In this document: positions 23,063 to 34,215 of the stretch, piece after piece
How the letters are laid out: each line of letters starts with the position of its first letter
Position numbering within the stretch: the stretch's first letter is position 1
From: Jacaranda mimosifolia
Taxonomy: Eukaryota > Streptophyta > Magnoliopsida > Lamiales > Bignoniaceae
Direction: 5' to 3'
Assembly (NCBI GenBank): GCA_018894105.1
Contig: CM032131.1
Span: forward strand, 2,506,501-2,570,500
DNA length: 64,000 nucleotides
Translations under genes and position numbers: made by a program
The notes under the pieces: model-generated
Database searches by the model: none
Seen by the model: the letters and a program-made list of their open reading frames with translations, nothing else
What the model was told of the DNA's origin: nothing

Positions 23063-23830
23063 CATGAGTTTATAAGCTTCTCAAAATATTTTATAAGATG
23101 TCAGTGTTTCGTAATTTTTTTAAGAAAATAACTTATAAAATTTCTAAAATAAGATATTAAAAACTTATAAGCACTTTTTAAAAAAATAAGGAGTTCTTAT
23201 CTTATTTTTAAAATCTTAACAAACTCCCTTAATTTTAATCATATTAATTATAAAATTATTATTATTAATACCTTATAAGTTCTAAGATCTTATAATTCAA
23301 ATACTTTGATAACCTATTTTTTTTTTAAAAATCTAGCATCTTATAAGTTCGAAAAATATCTTACAAAATACAGAAAATTAAAAAATATCTTATAACATGT
23401 AGGAGCTTATAAGTCGTTTTAAATAAGTTTAGCCAAACACCTTCTTAGAGAGTGTATACCTAAACTTATTTAAAAGATCTTATATAAGTTCTCACATCTT
23501 ATAAGATATTTTCCGAGCTTATAAGTTGCTAGATTTTTTTTGAAAATTAGTTCTGAAAGTGTTTAGATAAAATAAAATTTTGCAGCCTATAAGGTATTAA
23601 TAATGACAATTTTATAATTAATATGCTTAAAATTAAGGGAGTTTGTTAATATCATAAAAATAAGTTAGGAATTCCTAATTTTTATAAAAAGAGCTTATAA
23701 ACTTTTAACATCTTATTTTAAGAGCTTATAAGTTTCCTTTAAAAAAATTTATTAAACATTTTTTGATATCTTGTAAAATCTCAAATGTGTTATAAGATGT
23801 TTTAAGAAGCTTATAAGCTTACCCAAACAA
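23063..23830. repeat. Long inverted repeat (foldback) with ~380-bp arms inside the hAT element
   Basis: The left arm (gtttataagcttctc ... aataagtttagccaaacacc) and the complement of the right arm match throughout. Shared blocks in order include ataagcttct, ggtattaataat, ttttataattaatatg, aaaattaagggagtttgttaa and aataagttta. The centre is near 23446 with almost no loop. No coding capacity. It may be a nested foldback MITE; its own target duplication is not obvious. Confidence 0.85.
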
Positions 23831-24772
23831 TCTCTCAAATCCTAATGTCCCCTTAGCTAGTTAATAATTTACTCATTTTACTATTTTATTTTAGAATTAA
23901 AACGTTAATTATTCTTGATTTAGTTTTTTTTTTATATAATTATTGATTCACTTTATGATCAATTAATATTAATTCAATGACACCAATATAAATTAGTTAT
24001 AAAGTAAAGCAACAATAATGTTATATTGATTAATTTTATCATTTACATATTGATTTTTCAATTTTTTTTGATTTAATATTATTTAATTATCATCATTATC
24101 ATCTAATTTCTTTATTAATTTTTTAATTACTAATTTATACATATATATTCATTTATATATATTATGAAATTTCATATTGAAAAAATAAAAATAATTTATT
24201 ATGTATAATAGTATATTATATATAATAATTTTTTAAATATTATTTATCGGATACGGATAACGGATTTAATTAAATTACGAATAATCGAATATATAAACGG
24301 ATATATCCAACGAATATGTATTCGGAGCGGACATTAAACGGATCGGATATACATTTACCATATTCGTATCTGTTTACAGTCGGATGTCTGCTAATCGGAT
24401 ATGGATAATAGCCGCTTTAAACGGATATGGATAATAACCCTATAAACGAATTCGGATGCGAACGGTAAACGGATTTTTGAATATCCATTTACAGCCCTAA
24501 ATATGATTGTGTTTTGTACTTGCTCTTATTTATTGAAATCTGTAATTTGTTCAAAGTTTTGCTTATTATCTGTTAATTGATTGGTGTACCCCTATGCGGG
24601 TGGCTTGCTTGGCTTGTTTCTGATATGAACTTAATATGTTGTTCTGGCGCCTAGAACTCTCATTGTCTGTTGATATTGATCTGTTTGATTCGTACTGTTC
24701 GCCATATGATCTGTCTTGTTGATCTATCTCAGTTTGATTGGTACATTATTGATTTGTTCTGTCAACAATATG

Positions 24773-25055
24773 TTATGTACCAAGCCGATATGCCTAGGTA
24801 AGTTATGTACCAAGCCGATATGCCTAGGTAAGTTATGTACCAAGCTGACATGCCTGGGTAAGTTATGTGCCAAGCTGGCATACCTGGGTAAGTTTTGTAC
24901 CAGGTTGTCATACTTTGGTAAGTTTTGTACCAAGTTGTCATGCTTGGGTAAGTTAAGTACCAGGTTATCACGCTTGGGTAAGTTTAGTTCGATTTATGTA
25001 AGGTTAAGTTTTGTACCAAGATGTCATGCTTGGGTAAGTTTAGTTTGACTGGAAT
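24773..25055 (+). repeat. 30-bp tandem repeat in the element B 5' LTR
   Basis: Units resembling gttatgtaccaagctgacatgcctgggtaa are repeated about nine times, ending near tgcttgggtaagtttag. The period is a multiple of three, so a 110-residue frame (LCTKPICLGK-type decamers) stays open. The 3' LTR copy at 31476 has a different copy number. Confidence 0.95.
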
Positions 25056-25568
25056 AAGATACTTTTTTATCTGATCTGTTTTATATGACCAATTTCTGAT
25101 TGTTTGATTGTTTCTTAATTGCCTATCCATATTCTGATATGTTTCTGCCTGATTGTTGATTTATGGTCTTTTGAGTTGATTTTTCCTCAACAGATCCCTT
25201 CTACTTATGCTTGCAGTTATCCCTCACTAAGCCTCTAACTTACCTCTTCCCCCCGTTTTATTTTTGATTCTCTCATATAGGGATTAAGTGAAGAATTTGG
25301 ACTCCAGGCTACACATGAGCATATTTTGTAATAGATCCGATGTTTGAATATATATATATATATATATATGGAATCATCTAATTGCTAAGCATGAACTTGA
25401 AATGTTGTGAGATGTCATGTGATGACTTAAGACATGCAAATATTTTGTTTGAGATAAAGCGAATTATGGCATGCACTTAATGGCTTATCGAGTCTATTAA
25501 GTTTGAAATTCCGTTGCTTCTGATAAGTTGAATTTAAGATTTTGTGGTATGTATTTATTATATGTGAT

Positions 25569-26971
25569 GGCAAAATAACAAAATTCATCCTTTAATTTTA
25601 CCCCATTTGGCTTTTCGTCCTATAATTTGCATACTATCAATTCTAGTTCTATAAGTATTAAAAAATTATCATTTTTCGTCCTTTTTTCGCCGGAGACGGT
25701 CAAACTCGCCGGAAAAGGTGACGTGGCACGCCGAGCATGTGGCATTTCTTGTTTTTGCCTCGTTGGCAGCTGACATGTAGGCATTTTTTTGTCTTTTTCT
25801 TGCTTAGTTGGCAACATACATGTATTTTTCTCTTCTTTTTTTTTTAAATTTCAAATATATTATATAATATATATATACACACACATATATATACATATCT
25901 ATTTATATATATATATATTTATATATTACATACATCATTTTTCCTCTAAAACACATTTTTTTCTCTGAATATCCTTCATTATCCCCAAAACTTTCCCATT
26001 TTTTAATATATACATACATATATATTATATATACATCATATAATAATTATTATTATAACAATAAAAAAATTACTCAATTTCATTTTCGGCCCAAAAATTT
26101 AACAAAAAAACATTGATTTAATTGTTATAGTAAAAAAAAAATATCTCCCCCAAAACATAAATAAACATACCAAAATTATCCAAATTCAATTTTTAACTAT
26201 TTTTCAAAATATAACCAAAAATTAATCACATTCTCCAACACAATTTTTACATTCTTCAATAATTTATTCTCCCAAAATACATAATAAAATCACACAAAAA
26301 ATATAACAATACATAACAATATAACCCCACCCCATCCCAACACCTGCCTTGCCACCCCCCCACCCGCCCACCAACCAAGATGGGCCGGCCATGGGGGCCG
26401 TCTGGCCATGGACCGCCTGTGCAGGTGGCCACCATGGCCATGGTGGAGCCATGGCCAGCCTCCTCCTGGCCAGGTTCAGCCATGGTTGGCCTCCGCCTCG
26501 CCAGGCCCAGATATGGCTGAACCTCGCCTAGCCAAATCTGGCCAGGCGAGGTGCTAGCCACCATGGCCACCGGCTGGCCATGGTGACCTCGGCCGGCCAG
26601 CCAGCCACCAGGTGGGTGGGTGGTGGGGGAATATATATATGTATGTGTATGTATATATAAATACATATATTTAGATATATATGTGTATATATAAATATAT
26701 CATATATATTATTGTATATCCAGTTGGCATTTTTTATTTTTTTTATTTTTAATTTATCAAGCCATGTCAGTTGCCAACGAGGAAAAAACAAGAAATGCCA
26801 CACGCCTGGCATGCCACGTCACCTTTTCCGACGAGTTTCGCCGTCTCCGGAGAAAAAAGGATGAAAAATGATAATTTTTTAATACTTATAGGACTAAAAT
26901 TGGTAGTATGCAAATTATAGGATGAAAAGCCAAATGGGGAAAAATTACAGGACAAATTTTGTTATTTTGCC
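25569..26971. mobile_element. Mutator-like MITE (long TIR) in the element B 5' LTR
   Basis: 1403 bp with inverted ends of more than 130 bp (about 230 with mismatches). The left end is ggcaaaataacaaaatt; the complement of the right end is ggcaaaataacaaaatttg. The flanking 10-bp direct repeat is tatatgtgat (25559-25568 and 26972-26981). The 3' LTR carries a single tatatgtgtt at the same place (32276-32290). Long TIRs with a 9-10 bp TSD indicate a non-autonomous Mutator-like element. The interior holds microsatellite-like TA tracts and one GC-rich island; no transposase. Confidence 0.9.
26335..26630. other. GC-rich ggccatgg-type island inside the MULE MITE
   Basis: About 290 bp dominated by ggccatgg, gccagg and ggccagcc words in both orientations, bounded by TA-rich tracts. 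Open frames exist on both strands (for example 26666-26256) but give low-complexity P/G/W/M/H text with no recognised domain. It could be captured genomic sequence or expanded simple sequence. Confidence 0.6.
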
Positions 26972-27140
26972 TATATGTGATGTATGTTATGGGATTGTTT
27001 AAGTTGAAATCCGTTGCTATTTTTGATAAGCTTGAAAAATTTGATTATGGGCCTATTGATTTGTATTTTGGGTTCAATTTAAGATTGAATTGAGTGGCGC
27101 CTTAGCTTAGGTGCTATCCCGAGTAGGGGTGCTACAGAGG

Positions 27141-27150
27141 TGGTATCAGG
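27141..27150 (+). other. Element B primer binding site
   Basis: tggtatcagg lies four bases after the 5' LTR and matches the initiator tRNA-Met primer site (tggtatcagagc) at the first nine positions. Confidence 0.85.
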
Positions 27151-27454
27151 TCTAAGTTTGTCGATGACCTAAGCATTTGGGTATCATTGGGATTTGTGAT
27201 TGACCTTATGTTTATGTTAGTTCAATTATGAATTTTAGGTATTTTATGTATTGGGAGCTCTTGTGTGATTCGAGGATTTAAGATGAATTTGATCAGTTGC
27301 CAATAGTGAAATGAATTGGCTTATTGCAGGATATCTATGGGATCTTGTGGTATATTGTAGAGTGATTAAACTTGTATGTCTATGAGTCTGACTTGATCTT
27401 ATTTAATTTTTTCTTTCTTTTATTTGTAGAAACTTGGTAGAGTTGGTAGTAGTA

Positions 27455-28560
27455 ATGGCATCTCAAGGAAGTTCGGATACACACATTCTACCTAGAATCA
27501 GAAGACGGGGTAGAACTCCTGGGCAGAGCGTCGTTAACCAACGAGCTCCTAGGCGGGAAGCACCTGCCCACCCTCAATCGATACTGGGCAAAGAAGTTTC
27601 TCAAACTCCTATGATGGATCAACATACAGTAGAACCCTTGGCAGGTCCTGAACATCGAGAATGACAGAGACGCAGGCAACCCGACCACCAATTGGCGGTT
27701 AAAGCTGGGGTAATAGAAGCAGTCACAGAAGACTTAGATTTGGAACGATTTCTTCATTTTAATCCCCTAAAGTTCTTAAGAGGTCCTGATGATAGAAAAG
27801 CCAAGGATTGGATTGAGATTTTAGAGATTATTTTTGAGACACTGCGTTATTCGGATGAGCGAAGGGTTCGATTTGCCACATTCCTTCTGGAAGGTTTCTC
27901 TAGGAGTTGGTGGAAGATGATAGATTGAAGATAGATGGCTGAAGGAACCTGCCAAACTTGGGAGAATTTCACCAGAGACTTCTTGAGCAAATTCATGCCA
28001 AAAGTGGTGAAACAAGCTAGAGAAAGGGAATTTATGGACCTTGTACATATGCATAGTTTGTAAGTCAGTATGAGGCTACTTTTAGCTGACTGACACCATA
28101 TGCTCCCTATATACAAGATGATGAAGTTCAACAGGTTCAATGATCTTACAAGGGCTACGGCCAGAGCTTAGGTAAGGTTTGGCTATTTGTGACCTGCCAA
28201 ATCTCAATTTGGCAGTAAGCAGGGCACTGCAACTTGAGTCAGAGCTGCTAGATATTCGAAAGATTGAGAATAAGGGCCGCAAGGAAAAGATGCGCTTTGA
28301 AGGGAAGAGTGATGTTGGAAGAAAGCAACTGAGACTCCAGCTTGAAAGCACTGCCTAACAAGCCCCTCAATCTGGTGAGATGACATAACCACAAAGGCAA
28401 TGTGGATTCTGTGGATCGCATAACCATAAGGAGTCAAATTGTTGGAGGAAATAGGGTAGATGCATGGGTTGTGGAAGCGATCGACATTTCCTGAAGGATT
28501 GTCCTAGAAGTAGAGACCCAACATATATAGAAAAAGGGAAATAGATAGCGAAAGCTAGCG
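27455..28560 (+). pseudogene. Element B gag with two zinc knuckles
   Basis: Starts MASQGSSDTH at 27455 and stays in one frame to about 28100. In-frame stops occur at 27662, 27926, 27932 and 28061. The capsid core reads FLHFNPLKFLRGPDD, RYSDERRVRFATFLL and KFMPKVVKQAREREFMDL. After a degraded part, two CCHC knuckles follow: C-GF-C-x4-H-x4-C at 28401-28442 and C-MG-C-x4-H-x4-C at 28461-28502, with a stop between them. Gag would package the element RNA. Confidence 0.87.
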
Positions 28561-29553
28561 GGAGATCAAAAATACGAGCTCACACATATGCTCTGACAAG
28601 AGAAGAAGCACCAGATCCTACTGAGATGGCAGGAGGTACAGTTTCTATCTCTGAATTCTATGATAATGCCATATATGATCTTAATGTTTTGCATTCTATT
28701 ACTTGTTGCATTTCCCTGAATAAAATATGCAATATGAGACTATGGTTTAGTAGAGAAGTTCAAACACCTTTAGAAATAGGGTTAATAATAGACACCATGT
28801 CGAAATTTCCAGATGGCGATTAGGGATGGGATAAAGGATTGATCCCTTTAAGATAGAGGTGGTAGTCAATTGGAAGAGATTAGAAAAACATGGTAGAAGT
28901 TTGTAGTTTTCTGTGTCTTCTCAGCTATTAACGAAGATTGTAAAGAACTTTTCTAATTAGCTGACACGTTCACTAAATTAACTCAGAAAGGTCAACCATT
29001 TGACCAGAATGAGAATCTGAATAGTAGACAGCACTGATGGATGGAAATTCTAGAAGATTACGATTTCTCCATCATCTATCATTTGAAAAGGCAAATGTAG
29101 TGGCCATGCCTCGAGTTGAAAGGCTAGAAACAAAAGCATCAGAAAGCCTAAAATGGGTGTTGTGTTTAAATTAATACAGTGAGTAGGATTGCAGAGATAA
29201 GTGCGGTCTGAATTACATGATGAAATATGACGAACCCTAAGCCATAGATATATGAATGTTGAAACCAAAGGAAAGGTTGGAAGTTTCTGGAGAGTCTGAA
29301 TTTAATACCGAACCAAGGTATTCTTTGTTCTATAAGAAATATGTGTGCCAGAAGAAGTGGAAGAGAGATTGTTAGATGAGGCACACAAGTCAAGATATAC
29401 GATGCATACGAGAGGCACAAAAATGTATCGGGACCTGAAGAAGTAATTCTGGCATAATGTAATGAAAAGAGAATATAGATCAATTGACCGAATCTATTAT
29501 TTTCTGCCAGTCGGAACAGTACTCAGATGAGAATATAGGGACTAGATTCTTTT
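28561..29553 (+). pseudogene. Element B pol remnants (protease start, RT end, integrase zinc finger)
   Basis: Pieces in order: ALTREEA and TVSISEFYDNA, the approach to protease with the active site lost; the RT end near 28950-29000 (LTKLTQKGQPFDQNE). There is then a direct jump to WMEILEDYDFSIIYH (29038-29085), which normally lies at the end of RNase H. The integrase zinc finger at 29334-29470 reads EEVEERLLDEAH, MHTRGTKMYRDLKK and NVMKRE, and is followed at once by the end of the gene. RNase H and the integrase catalytic core are absent. Element C shows the same junctions. Confidence 0.8.
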
Positions 29554-29566
29554 AAGAGGGGAGGAT
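29554..29566 (+). other. Element B polypurine tract
   Basis: aagaggggaggat abuts the TGTAAC start of the 3' LTR. Confidence 0.85.
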
Positions 29567-32441
29567 TGTAACACTCCTAAAATTCAAAATTTTGAAAAAC
29601 ATAAGAATTTAAAAATCAAGATTTTGATTAGTCGGATTTTGGGGCTCGAAAAAGAAATAAAAAGGATTTAATTGCAAAAATTTTGAAAGTTTGGGGTCAA
29701 AGTGGAATTTAGGAAGACTTGATTGGACCACAATTTCAAAGTTTTGGGGTTTGCATGGCTAATATTTTAGGTTAAAGGGGGCTAATTAGAGCATTCCTTA
29801 ATCTGGGTGCTGAATTGAAGTTGGTGGAAATCTTAGAGGACTTAATTGAAATCTAAACAAAAGTTTTAGGGGCCAAATCAGAATTTCTATAAGTGTTCCC
29901 TATAAATATTAGAATTTGCATTTCAAACCCTCATTTCTCCTTTCTTTTCCACCAGACCACCGTGAACCCCTCTCCGGCAATCTTCCATCTCCAACGACCA
30001 AAACTCCAAAATCTTCCAGCCATCTTTATTCCCTCATCACGGCGATCACGCCGGCACCAAGAACCATCTGTTCTGACCGGTGAACCGATGGAAAAACTGA
30101 GGCCGACAATAGCTCACGATGGAGCTTGGTGCGTTTTCTCCTTCTGGCAAAATTTTGTGGTGGACCAAGGGTGTTCCGGGACGGGTTCAGCTCAAGGAAG
30201 CGTATGGCGAAGTTGGTTTTGGGTTCCAACCACTGGAGCTGGCAAAAGTTGGAGAAAACTAGGCAGCGGCGTGGGGTGGCGTAGATTGATTGGAGCTCAA
30301 ATTGACGGGCAATTCGGCTGTGAATGGAAAAATTGACTTGGGCATCATGTTATTTGAGCTAAAAGGTGTATTTTGGTGGTGGTTTGGGTTTTTTCTGGCG
30401 ACTATACACGGCGGCTTGTAGTGACGGTCTAGCGACTTTCGGGTAAAAATTTCAGTTCATCGCAAGGATCGTGGCGGTGGTCTTGATCTGTGGTTTTGAG
30501 GTCCGATTAAGCAAATTCGTGGGTAAAAAAGAAGTTAGATTATATATATGTATATACATACGATGTACCGTTATTTCCATTGCACTTTGTAATATGCCAA
30601 GGATGAGGATTTGTGTAAGATCCATACATATATATTTCATGCAGGGATTATATGGTTAGTGGGCTCGGATCTGTATTTTTTTATGTAATATTAGGATTAA
30701 TTGAGTTAATTAAGCGATTAAACTATGATTTTATTAAATTGAAACTCGAGAAATGATAATTGGGTGATTTGAGATAATATGGGATTATGACTTGGTATAT
30801 GCATGTGCCAGTATAAATTTGGTAAACTTGGATTGTATTATTTTATGAAATGTTGGGAATTATCAAGTTAATTGGAAGAGAAAATCCTAATTTTGTGAAT
30901 TTGGAACCTAAACAAAAATAATTGGGATAATTAGATAAATAAGGCTGTTATTGTTGATTTGGGATATGATACAAGGTTAATTGGGTAGTTACTGATTTTA
31001 GACAGTTAATAATAAGACTGTAGTTATTGAAGGTTATCGAGGTCGAATAAGGATTTTGATTATGAATTTATTCCTTTGTTTAGGTGACAAACCAGTAGAT
31101 TCCGATTGTGGTTGCAGTTTTCTGAGACTATGGAGAAGAGAGTCTGCCAACCTGGCATTGTTTATACCCATATGTTCTTGTGGATTGACCCTGTGAGGGT
31201 TTAATATGATTGTGTTTTGTACTCGCTCATATTTATTGAAATCTGTAATTTGTTCAAAGTTTTGCTTATTATCTGTTAACTTATTGGTATACCCTTGTGC
31301 GGGCTACTTGCTTGACTTGTTTCTAATACGAACTTAATATGTCTGTTCTGGTGCCCAAAACTCTCGTTGTCTGTTGGTATTGATCATTTGATTCATACTG
31401 TTCGCCATATGATCGGTCCTATTGATCTATCTGAGTTTGATTGGTACGTTATTGATTCGTTCTGTCAGTAATATGTTATGTACCAAACCGATATGTCTGG
31501 GTAAGTAATGTACCAAGCTGTTATGCCTGGGTAAGTTATGTACCAAGTTGGCATGCCTAGGTAAGTTATGTACCAAGCCATGCTTGGGTAAATTTTGTAC
31601 CAAGTTGTCACGCTTTAGTAAGTTTTGTACCAAGTTGTCATGCTTGGGTAAGTTAAGTACCAGGTTATCATGCTTAGGTAAGTTTAGCCCGATTTATGTA
31701 AGGTTAAGTTTTGTACCAAGATGTCACGCTTGGGTAAGTTTAGTCTGGCTGGAATAAGATACGTTTTTTATCTGATCTATTTTATATGATCAATTTCTGA
31801 TTGTTCGATTGTTTCTTGACTATTCGATTATTTCTTGACTGCCAATCTATATTTTGATTTTGATATGTTTTTACTTGATTGTTGATTTACGGTCTGTTGA
31901 GTTGATTCATCCTAAGCAAATCCCTTATGCTTATGCTTACAGTTATCCCTTACTAAGTCCTTTGGACTATCCCCTCCCCCCCAAGTTTTATCTTTGATTC
32001 TCTCATATAGGGATTAAGTGAAGAATTTGGACTCCATGCTGGACATGAGCATATTTTGTAATAGATCTGGTGTTTGAATGTATATATGGAATCATCTGAA
32101 TGCTAAGCATGAACTCGAGATATTGTGATATGTCATGTGATGACTTAAGGCATGTAAATATTTTGTTAGAGATAAAGCGAATTATGGCATGCACTTAATG
32201 GTTTATCGAGTCTGTTAGGTTTGAAATTCTGCTGCTTTTGATAAGTTGAATTTGAGATTTTGTAGTATGTATTTAGTATATGTGTTGTATGTTACGAGAT
32301 TGTTTAAGTTGAAATCTGCTGCTATTTCTGATAAGCTTGGAAATTTTGATTATGGGTTTATTGATTTATGTTTTGGGTTCAATTTAAGATTGAATTGAAT
32401 GTCGCTTCAACTTAGGTGCTATCTCGAGTTGGGGTGCTACA
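29567..32441 (+). repeat. Element B 3' LTR, uninterrupted
   Basis: 2875 bp, TGTAACAC...GTGCTACA. It retains the empty sites for the hAT and MULE insertions of its partner. A TATA-like ctataaatatt is at 29909-29920, followed by a pyrimidine-rich leader. A 147-residue open frame at 29893-30336 continues the frame seen in the 5' LTR at 17798; it has no recognised domain. The 30-bp tandem repeat is at 31476-31745 with fewer, partly shortened units. Confidence 0.93.
31476..31745 (+). repeat. 30-bp tandem repeat in the element B 3' LTR
   Basis: About eight units of the accaagctgacatgcctgggtaagttatgt family, one shortened (accaagccatgcttgg). Homologous to 24773-25055 but with different unit composition. 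Confidence 0.92.
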
Positions 32442-32464
32442 TTGATATTTTTAAAAAAACCTAA

Positions 32465-34215
32465 TCTAATATATATAAAGTAGAATGATGTTCAATTCTA
32501 TTTTAAGTATATTTCTTATATGGCAATAATGTGGATAAGTTAGTTTTATTCATTTTTGCTATGCAAATATATTCCATATATAATATGTATAACCCCCTAT
32601 AACATACTTCCATAGTTTTCTTTTCTTCATGTCAACATATTTCTATATATAATAAATGTAACTTTCAATATTAATTTCTATAACTTCCAATATTAATATG
32701 TAATTTTTGGAACTCCTTACTATATTTGTTAATGTTGTTCATTTTACCTATGTCAACAAATATATCTACATATATATAATATTCTATCAATATTTATTTT
32801 AATACTAATAATATAAAAAGATTATATTAGTTCATCTTTTGTAACTCGATATCTAATGTTGATCGATAGTCAATATGTGTGTGTATATATATATATATCA
32901 ATATATATAACTTTTTTACATTAACTTTTATAAATTCTTATCTTAATACATAATTTTTGCACTCTGACCATATTGTCTAATAGTTTCTTCAAATATTTGT
33001 TATTTACATTTTAAATTTGATTTTTTGGATAATTATGGACAAATACACACACACACACACACACACTGTGTGTGCGCGCGCGCGTATATATAAACAGGCA
33101 TATATGTAAGACTATTTGTCAATGTAATTTAATTGAGACGCCTTGCATGAGCTAAAAATCCTAACAATAATTTATATTAAAAGTAATTTAAACATACAGT
33201 TTTCTATTTAAAATTAGAACAATGTTTGTGTTTTATTACTCCACCTCTATAAAATCATTATTTGTGAGTTAAATTTTATTTTTCTTGAAAATGATGTATT
33301 TTATAATGTTTATATTGTTTTTCTAATATTTTTAATTTTATATTTATGAATCAGGATAATTAAAAAAAAAAAAAAATGAGTCCTAACTCAAGTATTTTCT
33401 TATATGGTAGCGATGTGGATAAATTAATGATATCCATTTTTACCATATCGACATATTTTTATACTATATCCTATCAATATTTATTTTATGGTTAATATAA
33501 AAAATTATATTAATTAATTTTAAAACTCTAAGTTTTAATTTTAATAAATAACTCAATATATACATTTATATTAACATATATGTAATTTTTTATCATAATT
33601 TATATAACTCTTTTTATCAATATGTAGTTCTTTTAACTCATTATATTACATGCATGAATACATATACAAGTGTGTGTATATATTACCTTGCATATATATA
33701 GGTGTATTTATCATTGCAATTTAATTAATTTGTTTGGCTCCATATATATTGTGCATGTATAAACTTTGCATATATGAAGTATAATAGTAATATAGAATTT
33801 ATTATAATTTAATCTTAAGTGTTATATTATGTTATGCTGTGAGTTATTTCTTATTCCATAATTTAATAAGTTAATTAGTTAAATTATAGCTGAGAAAATG
33901 CATAAATCCAAGGTAAACATCTTTAAAAATATATGTACTAAAATAATCTAAACATATAATTCATTATTTAAAAATATAAAAATATTTTTCTTTTTTTTTC
34001 TTCACCTCTCTATTATCATTCTTTTGGTACGGAAATTCTTTTTCTTGAAGATGCAACTAAATATAATGGCCATATATATTTTTCTAATATCTTACTTTTT
34101 ATGCTAGTGAACCAAGATAATTTGTAAAAAAGAAAGTTGAAGTCTTAATTTTATGGTAAGTTAAAATTTTAAATTCAAACTTATTGTTCGAAGCAATGCA
34201 TGGGCCCACAGCTAG
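32465..34215 (+). mobile_element. Non-autonomous Helitron (two partial units in tandem)
   Basis: The 5' end TCTAATATATATAAAGTAGA follows an A. The 3' end reads gcatgggcccacagCTAG followed by T. TC start, CTAG end with a GC-rich hairpin just before it, insertion between A and T and no TSD are Helitron hallmarks. The motif cttatatggcaatgatgtggataa occurs twice (about 32514 and 33399), so a 3'-truncated unit is joined to a 5'-truncated one near 33380. No Rep/helicase is encoded. The 5' end is the same family as the array at 56158. Confidence 0.8.
33045..33090. repeat. (AC)n(TG)n(CG)n(TA)n compound microsatellite
   Basis: A 46-bp run of strictly alternating purine and pyrimidine (acacac...tgtgtg...cgcgcg...tatata). 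It is partly self-complementary, able to form a hairpin or left-handed DNA. Confidence 0.9.

Larger units (their letters stand above)
19082..24499 (-). mobile_element. hAT transposon inserted in the element B 5' LTR
   Basis: 5418 bp. The left end is tagggctgtaaacggatatt; the complement of the right end is tagggctgtaaatggatatt. The flanking 8-bp TSD aatatgat is perfect (19074-19081 and 24500-24507). The sister LTR shows the empty site with a single aatatgat near 31203-31210. Both ends (about 19090-19275 and 24240-24490) are crowded with cggata/tatccg words, the usual subterminal transposase-binding pattern. It encodes a transposase on the minus strand with two premature stops. A large foldback and a GC-rich repeat cluster lie between the gene and the right end. 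Confidence 0.97.
17405..27136 (+). repeat. Element B 5' LTR (split by two transposons)
   Basis: Matches 29567-32441 in three blocks: 17405-19081, 24500-25568 and 26972-27136. A TATA-like cataaatatt near 17738 precedes a pyrimidine-rich leader and a GC-richer segment with a short open frame (17798-18115). A run of about 22 T occurs near 18218-18240, absent from the 3' LTR, so it expanded after insertion. Confidence 0.92.
17405..32441 (+). mobile_element. Element B: long-LTR Ty3/gypsy retrotransposon, internally deleted, with nested insertions
   Basis: LTRs begin TGTAACAC and end GTGCTACA and are flanked by a perfect TSD, ttgat (17400-17404 and 32442-32446). The 5' LTR is 2.89 kb after subtracting the nested hAT (19082-24499) and MULE MITE (25569-26971) with their duplications; the 3' LTR is 2875 bp. 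The interior is only 2.4 kb. It holds a tRNA-Met-type primer site, gag with two zinc knuckles, and scraps of protease, RT and integrase zinc finger. RNase H and the integrase core are missing. It resembles the Del/Tekay style of chromovirus in LTR length, but too little pol remains to be certain. Confidence 0.92.

Noticed and set aside
24716..25048. 110-residue frame of decamer repeats, with frames open on the other strand as well
   Set aside because: A 30-bp tandem repeat stays open by period alone. The 3' LTR copy keeps only part of it and there is no start context or homology.
26256..26666. 136-residue frame on the minus strand in the MULE MITE
   Set aside because: Low-complexity reading of a GC-rich palindromic island. 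Frames are open on both strands and no domain is recognised.
27137..27160. Possible tRNA-like sequence (tggtatcagg)
   Set aside because: It is the retrotransposon primer site, complementary to a tRNA 3' end; no cloverleaf is present.
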